64,000 nucleotides of DNA, from assembly GCA_027924645.1 (NCBI GenBank), contig BSBN01000781.1, positions 124,001-188,000 on the forward strand, in the 5' to 3' direction. The position numbers and the translations under genes were made by a program. Source of the stretch: Cunninghamia lanceolata. Its lineage: Eukaryota; Streptophyta; Pinopsida; Cupressales; Cupressaceae. This document shows positions 1 through 12,520 of the stretch, in pieces (positions within the stretch are counted from its first letter, which is position 1; each line of letters starts with the position of its first letter). The notes under the pieces are model-generated. The model saw only the letters and a program-made list of their open reading frames with translations, had not been told where the DNA came from and did not search any database.

Positions 1-2044
1 TCAGAGGCACCCCCCTCCTCTTCCTGCTGACCATCATTGGGTCATCACATGCACGCTCTTTACTTATCGGCTCTTCCTCAAGAAGGATGTCCTCCTCCAC
101 TTTCTATTTTGAGGCTTGGTCCTCATCCTATATTTCTGCAGTATCTTCAGCTGGCCTCCAGATTCTTTTTGTCTTTGGTTTATCCATCAAAAGTGGTGCA
201 GATGAGGCTGATGCCTATCTTGATGCAGATGCACCTTCAGCTGGTATGGCAATTCTTTCAATTATCACCCCTTTAGGTTCATTATAAGTCTTCTTTCCTC
301 TGGGGGGTCCTTTGCTTTGTTTCTTGGGAGGCAACCTTTCTCCATTAGATTTTCTTTTCTCACCAAGAAAGTCATCATATTCCTCATCAGGGATCTCCTG
401 CCTTTTTCTCTTGTTGTCCACTATGATGGCTACAACTCTCTTCTTTAGTGTATTGATTTGTTCATCTACCCATGATTGGGTCAACTGCAGCACCCCACCT
501 ATAAACTGATCTAATGAAATGTCTTCAGGCTATGTTAGGTCAGGGGCTGAGATGGTGTCATTATACACCTTCTTATCTTCATATTAATTTGACATGGTCT
601 TGCCATCAGCCTTCTTTAACTCTGTTGTCACTGGGATGCAGTCAAATGTCCTTATTTGATTTAAGGTGAGCCTCTGATATTTTCTTCTTCTTACTTCTAC
701 CTCATCCTCACAATCAGTCCAGAAATCTTCTAGTTGCTTCTGATGTATGGGCTTCCCCACTATCTTCTACATTCTACCATAGGGGTCATATGATCTAGCC
801 AATGGAGATGGCTGTAGGTACATGAGGTTCATACCCCCTATGACATCCTTTATGCTTTGTGAATCAGGGCACATGTACCAACCCATAGATACTGGAAATA
901 GTACTGGAGGTATCTTTTTATGTGCTTTATATGGATCCAGTATGGTAGATATTTGTCTCAAAAACTCCATCAGGATTACCCCATCAGTATGGTACCTGGG
1001 TAACATGAGTGGTTGTTCTTAAAAACCCTCTATTCTAATATATGAGAAAGTGGCAAACTAGATAAACCAGGCACCATGCTTGTATATAACTTCTTGAGCT
1101 TCCATGCTCAATCTCTTGGTTCTATCCTCTTCCATAGTTCTAAATAGATGCATGGAAAATGCATCATTCACCATCTTGTAATCAAAGAGGTAGTTCCTTC
1201 TCTGTAACTGAGGATAATGATCCCATATATGGGCATCATCTATACCACCGCCAATCTTTCCAACTGTAGTCAGTGCATCAAATGTTCCTTTGTAGGCACA
1301 TGAATAAACAACATATGAGGTCATGTAGAATGAGCATTCCAAACCTCGCAGGCTCTTCATCTGTTCATCCAAAGCATCACTGATGATCTTGGTCCGTGAT
1401 GGCTTGCTGTCTATATAGAGGGCCATTTGGATGATTCCAAACATCCAATTCTTGAAATTCCCAGCATGAGGTTGGCCTGTCATCCTGCTGAGTAGGGTTA
1501 TCATGTATTGATATTCATCATCAAAATCAAATTTGTATAAGTATACTTACAACTTGGTAGAGGTAGTATAGGTGCTATTCTTAGACCTCCACTGGTACAT
1601 CCTCTTCCTAGCAGTCTTTTTATTGTTTTCATACTTGGTCTCCAGTTTATGCAGATCCACACTGACTACCTTATTTCCAACTGGGAGATTGAAAGTAGAT
1701 GTAATCCCTTTAATTGAAAAGTTTGCATAAACCCTTCCATGTTTTTCCATCCACCTTGTCTGAGGGTTATAATTTCTAGCACATTCTATTACCAACTTTG
1801 GGGTTTCCATGGCATAGGGAAATCTGGCTGCATGCCACATTCCTGATACAAATATGGCATCCAGTAGGGCATTATCTTTATCATCATGCATCTTGGATGA
1901 CCATGCTACTAAATCTGTTTCCCCCTGGTGAGTGTCTTTGATGGTGCCATATTTGAATTGTATTCCTTCAGGTTGAACATACATGGGCTTAAGAAATTCT
2001 ACTCCAGATCTATTCTTCCTGATGTCTGCCATGGATTCCTGCAA
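1..2044 (-). pseudogene. Long accessory ORF of an LTR retrotransposon (decayed, runs off the window edge)
   Basis: From the methionine at 2044 one minus-strand frame stays readable to the window edge, apart from in-frame stops near 1547, 1058, 1018, 764, 590, 530, 215, 140 and 85. The product is mainly helical and hydrophilic, with a more hydrophobic middle around codons 180-330 and a Lys/Glu/Pro-rich tail. No catalytic motif is recognised. A segment around codon 110, 'SIKGITSTFNLPVG', resembles the 'ITKDAIRAIIGLH' segment of the ORF at 37593 and the 'LSKNAICEVFELD' segment at 43520. This weakly recalls the helical plant mobile domain carried by some plant transposons. I infer a shared family but cannot assign a function. 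Most stops are TAG or TAA, each one C-to-T change from a Gln codon. Confidence 0.55.
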
Positions 2045-3456
2045 TAAACATTACTGGTCTTACCATAATATTCATATGCATTCATACAACATTATACATC
2101 CACGGCATCATGCATATGTATACTCATTAACTCATCTTGATGTGCATACTTACAGATTCAAACGACTGGAAAAGTCATACTACCTGGACATGCAGAAAAT
2201 GATAACAGGAGGGTTTTTTTTATTACTTACTTGATAACGCTTATCTCCCGGATTAGGCTAATGATTACGGAAAAGGGTCTCAAATCATGATGATCACGTG
2301 TTCCTTTATGCTGCAAGCTGTTGTCTGTCCACAGGTAACTTCATATGAAGGTTTGACTTTGTGCTCTATAAATTCTTATTTCTCACAAGGTAAATGAGAA
2401 TAACCTTGGAAACTTACCTTTAAACTCATTCGTAGGGTAGATTAGGGTAAAACTAGATTAAATCAATTAAAACCATTGATCTTCTGCACAAAATCCATGG
2501 GTGTTGCCAGGTGTTTGAATCGTATTCGCAGTCGGCGGGGATCCACCTACTGCATTTATGTGCATTTAATGTTATGAAGCAAGAGGAGGGGGTGATCTTC
2601 AGAAGATCGGGTGATATTGAAATATGAGCCCCTCTGTGTAACATGACTTTCCACCTTTGAGCGACAGGACTGATGCTAAGGAATCAGGTGATGTGGTCAA
2701 AGGTTGACCAGGTGTATATTGGGTCATGGTTTTAAGATTAGGGGATGTTTAATATGTGAACCCTGCGAGTAAAATGACCCCCTTTCGAAAGATCAGGATG
2801 ACGTCACCGTCATGTTATTGAAAAGGGTGATCGTTGGATACATACCTTGGCGAGCTAAAAAGAATGATGACATCACCGTCAGGGTAACTTCCTTCATCAG
2901 GCTTAGATGACATCATCATCATATTGGCACTGGGGTGATATTTTGCAATAGGGTGATATTCGTAAGATCAGGTGATATTGGAAATATGACCCCTGCAAAA
3001 TATATGAAGTTATTTGACGGACAGATACAATTATCACCTAAAATTGGTGTCTAGATTTTGAGAACCAAATGATTATCGGGTGATAAACCTATATCAGGAT
3101 GATCTTACACAAGGTGACTGATGTTTGAAATATGACCCCCCTTGGAATATCAAGTTTGACTGAAACTTTGACTTGTCATAACTTTCTCCCCTTAAGGAAT
3201 TTCAAGGTGATCCAAACGACAAACCTGTATGGAATTTCATCTACTTTCCAACTATGAGGTTAATGATATGAAATACTGACTTTGACAAACTAACCTCATC
3301 ATGGGGACTTGTCCACCCTCTTATGCAGGATTACTTGCCTGACTTACTTTTACCAGACCGCCGAAAAGCAGAAAAATAACACGAGCCAAAGTAGCAAAAA
3401 AGTTGGGTCCTTGTTATGTCAAGTCAAAATGGGGTGTGTTGTGTAACGACACAACA
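2045..3456 (-). repeat. LTR upstream region with recurring RATCRGGTGAT motifs
   Basis: No coding sequence is seen. A motif of the form GATC(A/G)GGTGATATT followed about 15 bases later by AATATGACCCC recurs near 2604, 2965 and 3075-3140. Looser copies lie near 2680 and 2750. The copies are 100-350 bp apart and imperfect. The position, between the presumed LTR start and the ORF, matches the TCGG-rich upstream region of LTR A. Confidence 0.4.
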
Positions 3457-5000
3457 ATAAGGAGATAGCATGGTTCTCAGGAGAAGAACCGAGAGTTGAG
3501 AATGTTGATGTCAAGGAGAATGGAAGAATGGATGAGCAATTCAAAAATGAAAATGAATGGCTGAGTATGGTTGAGGTACAACCAAAGAATTTGGAGAATA
3601 ATGAAGAGAAAAGAATGTGTGGAAAACAACATGAGGTGGATGAAGAAGTGAAGTATGAAGAAGAAAAATATGATTTCTTTAATATGTTTGTTTCCTGTGT
3701 AGTTAAAGAAGACAAAGTGGATGAAAGAGAAAATAAATTTACAATTGTAGTCTAAGGTCAAGTTAGAACAAGAAAACAAACAAAATCACATGGCTACATT
3801 GTACCAAGTTGGCCTTGGCTCAAGAAGCATGTTGTTGGACCAAAAAGAACAAGTGCACAAATAGATACAAATATACTTGAGATCCAACAAAATGAAAACA
3901 ATGCACACATGCAAAGGAACTAGAAGACAAGAAAGAAGATCCATATTTGAGGTAGAACTCAAATTTTTTTTTTTCTGGGGAGTATGGTGCAGGGGCACCC
4001 TCATGCACATGTTAATCAACATCATTACACAAAATTTGGAGAAATAAAATAAATATTTTAATTTTCCAACACTCCAAGTAAAAGACAAGGCAAGTTGCAT
4101 ATGGACAAAAATCCTAGTCACCTACATGGTAGAAGACAAAGATTGGACAATGAAGAGTTTTCAAGCACCCAAGTCATAAAAGAAAGCAATAAAAGAATCC
4201 CAAGAGTCACCTTTCTCAAAGTTGGACGCCACCAAGCAAGAAGAGGAATACCAAGAGTCATTGGAGCCCAAAATGAGGAAGATGAAACTATGCAAAGGAG
4301 ATCTTATAAATAGATTGAAGTTTGGCTCCAAAGAGGCACTAAAAAAAGAAGAGAAGAGCCGAAATTTATTTCTGATTTCTGCAGGTCATCAAGAGGACAT
4401 CCATGGGTGATATTGAAGATAATTATCTAAGGGAAATACATCCATTTTGATGAGGCAAAGAAGGTGAACATCCATGGTGATTTGTTAGATGAAAAATTTA
4501 TGAATTTGTAAGCTTGTGGAGGTGGATAATTGGAAAGTTTGTTGGAGATATTTCATAGTTGGATTTGTGGAGGCTATGTATGTGTGTTACCATCTTGATT
4601 GACTGCATACAAACATTTGGGTTGTAAGTATTTGTTGTTGTTCATGTTTTATGAAATTCTCAAGATATGCTGTTACTTCATAGCTGAAATTGTCGCTACA
4701 ACATTCACAATTTATTTGAACTTAAGGGCTGCAAGTTTAAGATATTGATATACATTTATTTTTCTACAACTAAAGGAATCAAAGGGACAAACAAAAATCC
4801 TTAATGGCTGGAAATTATCAAAGTTAATTTTCATCTAAGAGAAGAGGAGTAATCTTGGAAAACAACAATCTTAAGGCTGAAATTTAACAAGGATATGTTC
4901 GCACATACAATTTGTTTCAATCTTTGAAGTTTTGAGCACATGATTATAACAATTTGAAGGTTATTTCAATGTATGTAAGAGAAGTTAATTGGGCTACATG
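3457..5000 (+). other. Unassigned retroelement-like debris with a short acidic ORF
   Basis: The only notable open frame is 3528-3755 (75 codons, plus strand), very rich in Glu and Lys and without a recognised domain. Such acidic low-complexity stretches are common in gag-pol linkers of plant retroelements. The rest is purine-rich on the plus strand with no clear boundary, promoter or repeat. Confidence 0.3.
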
Positions 5001-5723
5001 ATGGGACAATCCTTCATTGGATACTCTTGTCTTGTCTGCATCAGTTCCCCTCTACCATCCCTTCAAGGACAACGAGGCAATTGTAAAGCACAAAACATAC
5101 CTCCCCACAATCACAATATAACTTTTGTACCACCCGCCTCTATGGAGACTAGTGGAAATGAATTGGTTGTACATGTGTTATTTCCTGAGGTTTCTCAACC
5201 GGTTGAGGATGCTCATGTACTTCCACCTGTTTGAAGGAAGAGCAACCCACAGTGAGGAACCCTCCCCTTGTGGTCTCCGAGCCTTCGATGGTTCCTCCTG
5301 TTTCTTATATAATGTTCTTGAAGCAAAGGAAGAAAAGGAACCCATGTTGGAAGATACTATGGTTCCCTTAACAAACATCACAACTAAAGCTAAGCAAAAT
5401 AAAATTGCGAGAGAAAGAAAGAAGTGTCGTCGTGCTATGGCTTGCCTTGCCACAGGAGAGGAAATCTCCCTCCTCGCAAGTGTTTATCACCAACGGATGT
5501 GAAAGAGACATCTACTAGTGTTTTGTCTCCTATAAATAAGGATAAAGCTTCACAAGCCACTATGGAACCTATTGTACTACATTCTGAAAGTGAATCTGAA
5601 GATAACAATGATACAAGTATGGCTCTTATTCCTTACACCACACTTGCCATAGTTCCTCTTGCATATTTTCCTCCTATCCAAATTGGCGATGAGAAAGATT
5701 GGGAGGAGGATGATTTGCTTTAG
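5001..5723 (+). pseudogene. Unidentified frameshifted ORF near the 3' end of an LTR element
   Basis: Two overlapping plus-strand frames, 5125-5502 and 5424-5723, look like one reading frame split by a shift near 5430-5500. The first part is basic near its end (a KxKQNKIARERKK-type run). The second is Ser/Glu/Asp-rich and ends in a strongly acidic tail. No enzymatic motif or zinc knuckle is seen. It lies about 1.5 kb upstream of a polypurine tract and LTR start at 7209, so I infer a remnant of the internal 3' region of that element. Confidence 0.35.
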
Positions 5724-6091
5724 GTTGAATCGCAAGTGTGGACCCTTATTTCTATTTTTTCATGAGTGCATGTGATTGTTTTCCCCTATAATGTGTTGCT
5801 TGATGCTTTTTCTTATTGTTGTTGATTAAGCTCTCTTTGGATGACCCTTGACACCCTTGTAGGTGCAAGGATACAGAGGGGCTAAAATCCATTGTGACAT
5901 TCTCTCTATTTGTATCATCATTCTTCTGCATGTTGTAATTTGCATTATTGTTGTATCCTTTGGGGATGATGCAAGGCGTAGGATTATTTTCCATTCTACC
6001 TTGTTGACCCAAAGGGTTTTTATTTGATTCATGTGTTACTTCTTCCTTTTTCTCCATAGTTTTACCGACTGGCGGATGATGACAGTTCCAA
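5724..6091. other. No gene recognised
   Basis: This T-rich stretch carries no convincing ORF, repeat or regulatory signal. It lies between the acidic ORF remnant and the microsatellite. Confidence 0.5.
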
Positions 6092-6210
6092 ATATATATG
6101 TATATATGTATGTATATATATGTATGTATGTATTTATATGTATGTATGTATATATATGTATGTATGTATATATGTATGTATGTATATATATATGTATGTA
6201 TATATATATA
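6092..6210. repeat. (TATG)n/(TA)n compound microsatellite
   Basis: About 120 bp of alternating TATG and TA units. Long apparent ORFs over it on both strands (Tyr/Ile/His-rich) are artefacts of the repeat. Confidence 0.95.
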
Positions 6211-6595
6211 GTCTTGAGATATCTCATATTCATTCATATACTGATTCTAGTCAGGTAGATCCCTTTGTGTAATTACTTTATAATCTAACTTGTTATATGG
6301 CACCTTGTGCTATTCTAGGTGTCATACCATGACTACACAAGCCATTGTGTATCATGCTCATAGCATTGCCTTGGTTTGCCTTTTGTGGGGGCAAACCCCT
6401 GGTTGCGATGTAGTTTTTGGGAACACATATCTTATGGGCATGTGCTTTTGGAAAGCTCTCATGCCTGTCTTGTGGTTTATTCTACCTTAAAGCAATTGCT
6501 CCTTGATAGGAGTTAGCAATTACTTTAAGGTGGGGGCATACATTACATTATGCTCTTTTGGATACATACTTGTTTATTATAGTTGGCATGGAACT

Positions 6596-6800
6596 CACCT
6601 AGTGATTTGACGGTCCTCACTAGCCCGTGATGTTTCCTTTTGGTCCTCACATAGTGCAATGAAGTTTGCTAGGTCGTTTGCTTCATGTGACTTGTTGTGG
6701 TCACCTAGTAATTCGACGGTCCTTACTAGTGTGTGATCCATGAAGGCACTTATTTTCACATGACCCCTAGTGATAGAGCAAGTTAGCGTCATAGTCATGT
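6596..6800. repeat. Imperfect direct repeat, period about 106 bp
   Basis: A block starting CACCTAGTGATTTGACGGTCC at 6596 recurs at 6702 as CACCTAGTAATTCGACGGTCC, followed in both by a CTAG-containing segment and GTGATC/GTGATG. The copies are clearly related but diverged. Confidence 0.7.
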
Positions 6801-7192
6801 GCCTTGTGTGTTTGTTTCTATGTTTGTTTGTTTGATGTATTGTTTTAACTTGTATTTATTAATGATTCCATGTGTCTTGTGTGTCTTCATCATGTTTTCC
6901 ATGTATACTTTATGCCTTACATATATGCTTCATGTCAAGCACGTATGCATTGTGTATGGCATGTATTTTCCTTGTGTATTGTGTCTTTATAATACTCCAT
7001 GTGTGTGAATTATGTTGCAATGTCTTGCGTGTTTGAAAATATCTTTGCTTATGTGTTTACAACCTTAGAATCCTAAGCTTGGGGGCTTTTAATAGTCCAC
7101 AACTTGGAGGAATTCTTTGGGCTTCTATGTTATCATGTTTAAAGTTTGTCTTCTCCTTCCTTTAGTGTGAGTTCGAACACAAGTTCATACCC
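6801..7192 (+). other. T/G-rich internal 3' region of an LTR element; no gene
   Basis: Runs of TGTTTG and TGTGT make the plus strand strongly T/G biased. A G-run, CTTGGGGGCTTTT, lies at about 7078. No ORF is supported. Position immediately before the polypurine tract suggests the 3' untranslated part of a retroelement. Confidence 0.4.
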
Positions 7193-7208
7193 TAAAGTGG
7201 GGGATAAA
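7193..7208 (+). other. Polypurine tract of element F
   Basis: AAAGTGGGGGATAAA sits directly before a TGTT LTR start. This is the standard position and composition of the plus-strand primer of LTR retrotransposons. Confidence 0.65.
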
Positions 7209-7421
7209 TGTTATGGAGTAAAATGTGTACACTAGCATTTACACCTAGTTTAGCACTTGGTTGGACCTAAAATGTTTCCTTTGTTAATCAAGACCTATTT
7301 TAACACCTTTTTTATCATAAAATGATAAAATCTCGATCCCGATGAATAAACCTGACAAAATAAACTTAGGACTAGCTTAAGCCCATGACATTAGACACTC
7401 CTCAGAGTTTGTGGGGCAAAA

Positions 7422-7452
7422 GGACTAGGGCGCCCGAGCGCCTTGGTCCTAG
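7422..7452. repeat. GC-rich near-palindrome, first of two in LTR F
   Basis: GGACTAGGGCGC followed by GCGCCTTGGTCC forms an imperfect hairpin. A related copy, with GCGCCCTAGTC, lies at 8076-8103. Both stand out in AT-rich surroundings. Confidence 0.6.
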
Positions 7453-7557
7453 ATGGGTCCTTTAGCCCCTCTCTTGTGGTGTTAGTCTAGAACACCTCCT
7501 TAGCTTGTACATGTCGGCCCCATTTGGTTTTATTCATCATTTGTGAATGGGAATGCA

Positions 7558-7567
7558 TATATAAAGG
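7558..7567 (+). promoter_or_regulatory. TATA box of LTR F
   Basis: TATATAAAGG, a strong plant-type TATA element, lies at the expected distance inside the LTR. Confidence 0.6.
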
Positions 7568-8214
7568 AGTTTTACAATTCATTTTACACTAAGATACCTA
7601 ATGTACAAATTAGAGTTTGCTCACATGTTTTGATCTTCTATGCTAAAGTGCTCTTCATGCTTGGAATTGCTATTTACTTGTGGATGTTATGAAGTTTGTT
7701 TACAGGTCTTGAAGGAAGTTTCAAGCCTTCTCCATCTATCTCCTTGTTGGTGCATGATCTTGAGCATCTACTCCAACTAGGGTTTCACATCTTGTGGTAA
7801 TCTTCATCAATTCAATTCATACTTTCATCATATTTTGCTGATCTAGCCTCTACCCTCCTAGGGAAAGCACTCTTGGATATAATCATCGTTGTAGTGGAGG
7901 TGGAAACACCAACATGGGGTTTGACTAAGGAAAGCCCCTATACATAGCACAACTGTTTCCTCTTTGCTTGTGTGCAGGCTGGAGATATAGGTTTTTGAAG
8001 ACAAGATCCAGGAAGAAGAAATGGTTTGTAGGTGCAGGTTTGGTGAAACTTAGAGATTCTACTGAACCCTAATTAGGGTCTAGGGTGCCTAAGCGCCCTA
8101 GTCTTTTGGTGCCTTCGAGTCTAGATCCAAGTTCTGCTCTACTTCTTGATCTCTATTGTACTTTTAGGTTTCTGATATCTGTTTCTGACAGTTAGTTATT
8201 AGCATATCTTTGTC

Positions 8215-8425
8215 AAATAAGGTTTAGTCATTTGCCCTAGTTTTCTTGCTAGAACTTGATTAAATTTGGTTGATACTCCTCTATACAACAAAAGAATAGA
8301 GCCCCTGTAGTTTAGCTCTCCTCCTTGGGTAGTAGCCAAGCTCAGTTTGTGTTCTAATGTTTGGTAGAAGAGAGTTTTGACCTAGTTTAATCCCTTAGGC
8401 TAAGTCACTCCTTTCCCCCAAATCA
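8215..8425 (+). repeat. Block shared, in reverse, with 18545-18790
   Basis: Segments such as TTGGTTGAT...CTCTATACAACAAAAGA, CCCCTGTAGTTT and GCTCTCCT, and then TTTTGACCTAGTTTAA, recur in the same order on the minus strand at 18545-18790. The two are diverged copies of one dispersed repeat. Confidence 0.75.
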
Positions 8426-8900
8426 CCTTTATCTTTATAGTTACAGGTATTTTGAAAGACTCCATTGCATAGAGGTTTGTGGGTTCCTCCTCTTTCATTT
8501 TTTCTTCATCATTTCTTATTTTTCATTATTCAAATTCCTAATTTCAATGTGTGATTGTTGTTGGGCATCTTGTGTGGTTTTGTGTGTAGACTGGATAACT
8601 TACTAGGAAAAGACAAAAGTGTTTTCTAGAAATTTTCTTCATTTTACTACTATATGGATGGAAATTGGATACCTAGATATCTGTGTGATGCATTGATGTC
8701 CTAGGCCGATGCTTCTCCCCTTCGGTGCTATGTTCTTCACATTCTCCCCTTTTCATTTCTATAATTTGTTTTGGGTTTCTAAATTCTATTTCTTAGAAAT
8801 TATAGTTTTTTTCTATTTCATTGTGCTTTAGCTTAGCCAAAATAGTTATTTTCTACATGTTTTTCTCTTCCTACTTGGATAGTAGTGAGATTTTCTTCCT

Positions 8901-10753
8901 TTAAAGCTGGTTAGATTCTAGTGTAATATTATTGAAAATTGTTCTAATTAGAAAACATAGACATTTTAATTAGCATCATAGTTTCTATATTACACCAACA
9001 TCTCAAACTTATAAATGATAAACATCTACAGAAGGTATAAGTTATATGTGTCTTCTTGTCTTCATGGAGCTTAAAGGTACAAAGGAGAAACCTAAATATT
9101 GACTAAATCATCATCTTTTACTTGTTTGAAATGAGGATAAATCAGTTTCCATATATTATTTGTTCACAAGGTTTGTAAAGGTACAAAGGATCATACCTAC
9201 ACCTATTAAATAGAAAATCCTTTTCTCATACATCTACAAAGTTTCCAATTATTTGCATGTTTAAGGTCTTCAACTACAAATTTATATAAAACTAGCATAG
9301 TACATGGGTTAGTGACAATAAATAGAGCTTATACACTATGGTAGTTGGACCTAGTTTTGTCTCTATAGTAGTATCCTTTAGAGATCCATATCATTCTTTA
9401 AGGCCTTCATTAGGATCACCCTTTGAAGTCCTATAAAGTTTAACATTTAGAAGCTAGGGTCTAGTCTTACGAAATTAGTCTTTTCTTGTCTTTGGTTTAA
9501 TCATAGGTTTGTCATTCTACCTAGATTGACCTAATCCTTGCATCTAGGTGTTGTGTCATCCCTTAGAATTGAGGGTTGCAAGAAAGAAATCTCAACATAA
9601 AGAGAGAATAGAGAGATAGCATAGTGAGAATATAGAAGAGAGATATATGAGCATTAAGAGATATGATATCAAAGTGAAGAATGAATGTAATGGATACTTG
9701 ATATTATATTATGATGTGATGAATATACAAGAAGTATATGGAATTGTTATGTATGAATTGTGTATAGATGTATGATTTGTTTTACTTTGTGTATTATTTT
9801 TTCCACTACACCATTTTGTAATCCACTGCACATGTTCTAATTTTCTTTCTTATCCATCACACTAGGGTAAACTATAACATAACATAGAAATATCACGAAT
9901 CTCTGGTTTGTGATTTCTTGTCAACATTTAGTTCCATTTCTAGGACTGCAGTTGTTGGTGTACCTAAGGAGAGGACCAAACCATGGGAGAGTATTGTAGT
10001 GAGAAAAACTTTAGAGAAAAGAGATTCTAGCTAAGTATACAAGTTATTGTGATGTTGTGTGGTAGCATACACTAGGTCCTAGCTCTTAAGAGGTGGGGAG
10101 TTTTAGGCACCTTGGGAGTGACAAATGGAATGGGGGAATCCTAAATAGATGCAACTATGTAGGTAGGTCTAGTTTGAGCCATCCAGGATGATTAAACTAC
10201 CAAATAAAAACACCCATAATGAACAGAGATAGCAAGAGATTGAGAAAGATTGTTGAAGATGTTGAGATGGTAGTTGAGATAAAAATTGATGAGGAAGGAG
10301 GCTAAAATAGATTTAGGAAAGAGAGGAGAGATATCATAAAAGGATTTAGAAGGCTAGGGAATCCTAATTGGAGTGCACTAGGAGGGATGTTGTTAAATGT
10401 TTAGAGAGTCTATAATTGGAAAAAATAGATAGAGTGTCACTCAATAACAATGATGCATTAGAGTAGTCAATAACCCTAATCATAAAAGCCAAAGAATATT
10501 TGACAAGATTGCTATAATAGATAAAGGGATATGATGAATTAATAGAGTTAGTCAGGAGACAACTTAGAAATAGTAGATCTTAGCTAGGATGTAGAAGTAG
10601 GGGTTCTTAGCCATTTGGGTTTTTGACTCAAGAACCATATTTTGAACTAGAATTGTCAAACCTTAAGGTCACAATTAATGAATTATTTGAGGGTCTAATA
10701 ACCCCAATTTATAATTTAAATCCTCTCAATTTAGTGTAACGTATTGATATGAT
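8901..10753. other. No gene recognised
   Basis: AT-rich, with purine-rich plus-strand runs from about 9600 and many GAGA-type stretches. There are no ORFs over 60 codons and no RNA gene. It may be the leader and eroded gag N-terminus of the element whose gag is next, but I see no motif to prove it. Confidence 0.4.
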
Positions 10754-11458
10754 GTGATGAATAGAAATGTGTGTCTACAAAAGGAAAAAATGTTGAAAAC
10801 TTTGGAATTGAAAGAAATGAAGAAAAGAGAAGGGAATCAAGATAAGAAGGAAATGTTCAATGATATCGAACTTTCCATTGATACAATAGAAGAATTTGAA
10901 GAAGTGTGTTATAACTCCATGTTATTCAATGATATTTCACTAACTAATGACGAGTCACCAAAAGACACATCCTTAAAAATGAAAAGAACCTATGAAGAGG
11001 TGAGCCCCCCAGACCAAGAGTCAACCCTTGTGCCACCTAAAGAAATAAGAGTTTCTCCAAAGGATATATTTAGTGGACCCTTCCAAATGGAGGAAGAGGT
11101 GGTGGGAAGAGAATTTGTGATGTTATATGAGGAAAATTTGGGAGAGGATTTCTTTGATATTGAATTGCCTAGAGATAAGGAAAAAGAAAAAAAATCAGTA
11201 AGAAAACATGAGGTTATCAAGTGTGGTAAGAGTGCTAGAGATTTAAGGAAGGAAGACCTAAGAAACCAAGAGCAAAAAAAAGTTAGAAACAAGAGTAAAG
11301 GAGAATCCTCAATAGATAGTGACAAACTAGAAAAACCTACTACATCTAAAATGGAACACAATAAGACCAACTTGCCTATATACCTTAAAGACCCCAAAGA
11401 AGCAACTAAACATATATTTGTTCCCAAATCTACTTGGAGAAGGAATGTAATGACATAA
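10754..11458 (+). pseudogene. Gag N-terminal/linker region of a Ty3/gypsy-type element (open 234-codon frame)
   Basis: A 234-residue charged protein rich in Lys, Glu and Asp, with no transmembrane segment or enzyme motif. It precedes, in the same direction, a gag C-terminal segment near 11680-11790, two zinc knuckles and a protease, so I place it in the gag of the same element. The frame ends at the TAA at 11456. Downstream frames are heavily interrupted, so this open piece survives by chance or because the region is short of Gln codons. Function as nucleocapsid or linker is inferred from position only. Confidence 0.45.
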
Positions 11459-12520
11459 AATTAGACAAAGCTCTATGACTTTGTGGGGTTGATTAAGGAT
11501 GAAGCACTCAAATTGTAGATAAAAGAGTGTCCACTACATAAAAATAATAGGTAGAGATGATAAAAGAGTTCTTAAACAACTTCTAACCTCTAGAGATCCC
11601 TTCAAAAAGTGTTAGCAACATGAGGGAAATGATACATAGGAAAGGAGTAACATAATGAGAATTTGACCAAAGTTTAAAGGAGTGGTCAAGAATGGTTTAT
11701 TTCTGGATTACTACCTAGGATTAGAACTTCATTAGATGGAAGAATTTTTAACTTTGACATAGAAGTGTTAGAGATGGCTTCCAAGATTGAAGCACAACCA
11801 TGGAGGAGGTAAAATGAGATGAGTGCGAGCACAAAAATAGTGAAATTGAAATTGGAATTAGAAAAATAAAGATCAAACAAGAGATTCTAGCAAAAGGAGA
11901 GAATCATAAGGAGGCATCATCCTTCTATAGAAAGAAAATATGGTGTACCTATTGTTCAAATGAAGGTCACTTGTGGAATGAAGGCCTAGTATTGGAAGGA
12001 AAGAAAGGAGTTGCAATGTTGAGGGTAGATATTGTAAATCCCCCTAGGAGGTTGAAGAGTGTATATTGTGGGATTTATAATAATGGGATGAACATGAAAT
12101 GGATGATTTCCTATCATTAATGTTCAAAGTAAGAGAATAGAGTGAGCCTTGGTATGGCCACAAATGTGAGGATAATCAGCCCATTCATAAAGGAATAGAA
12201 ACATCAAAAGTTTTGGCTAAAAGATCCTTTTATATCTAGGGTCATGGCTACCAATAAAAACAATGGGGAAATAAATGCACAATAAATAAAATACAATATG
12301 CGGTGCCATAGATCCAAGATGAAAGACCCTCCACTTGTTACCAAGATGATTATTCACAAGGTGGAAATAGAGAATGTTGTAACAATAGCACAGGAGGATA
12401 TGATAGGGGAGGAGGTCAAGGACAAATAAGTGAAGAGGTCACCTACTTTAAGTGTAGTGATTAGGTCACTATGCTAATAAATGTAGGGAGGAAAGAAATA
12501 AGACTTGTGGCTTTTGTGAG
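11459..12520 (+). pseudogene. Gag C-terminal region with two zinc knuckles (decayed)
   Basis: A readable segment near 11690-11790, 'WFISGLLPRIRTSLDGR', has the spacing of the end of a retrotransposon gag domain. Two CCHC-type knuckles follow. At 11941-11988 is CTYCSNEGH with the final Cys replaced by Gly. Near 12449-12495 is a second knuckle ending GHYANKC, broken by a one-base shift. Many stops and shifts separate these pieces. In intact elements such knuckles bind the genomic RNA in the virus-like particle. Confidence 0.65.

Larger units (their letters stand above)
1..3456 (-). mobile_element. Probable long LTR (A0), minus orientation, carrying an internal ORF
   Basis: Reading the minus strand, a plausible LTR start with the terminal sequence TGTTGTGTCG lies at 3456. 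About 1.4 kb further on is the start of a long decayed ORF, the same spacing seen in LTR A and LTR B of this window (about 1.3 and 1.6 kb). The other end is outside the window, so the LTR nature is inferred from this parallel. No convincing polypurine tract precedes 3456, so it could also be a truncated or solo LTR. Confidence 0.4.
7209..8900 (+). mobile_element. LTR of element F (start defined, end not resolved)
   Basis: The LTR begins TGTTATGGAG immediately after a polypurine tract. It has a TATA box about 350 bp in, then a GC-rich palindrome and a block at 8215-8425 that recurs in reverse orientation at 18545-18790. I could not find the matching CA end with confidence. A site at about 9881 (..CTATAACA) is one candidate. 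No internal ORF is seen, unlike LTRs A and B, so this is a different family. Confidence 0.5.

Noticed and set aside
6031..6258. Long Tyr/Ile-rich open frames on both strands
   Set aside because: They are translations of the TATG/TA microsatellite.
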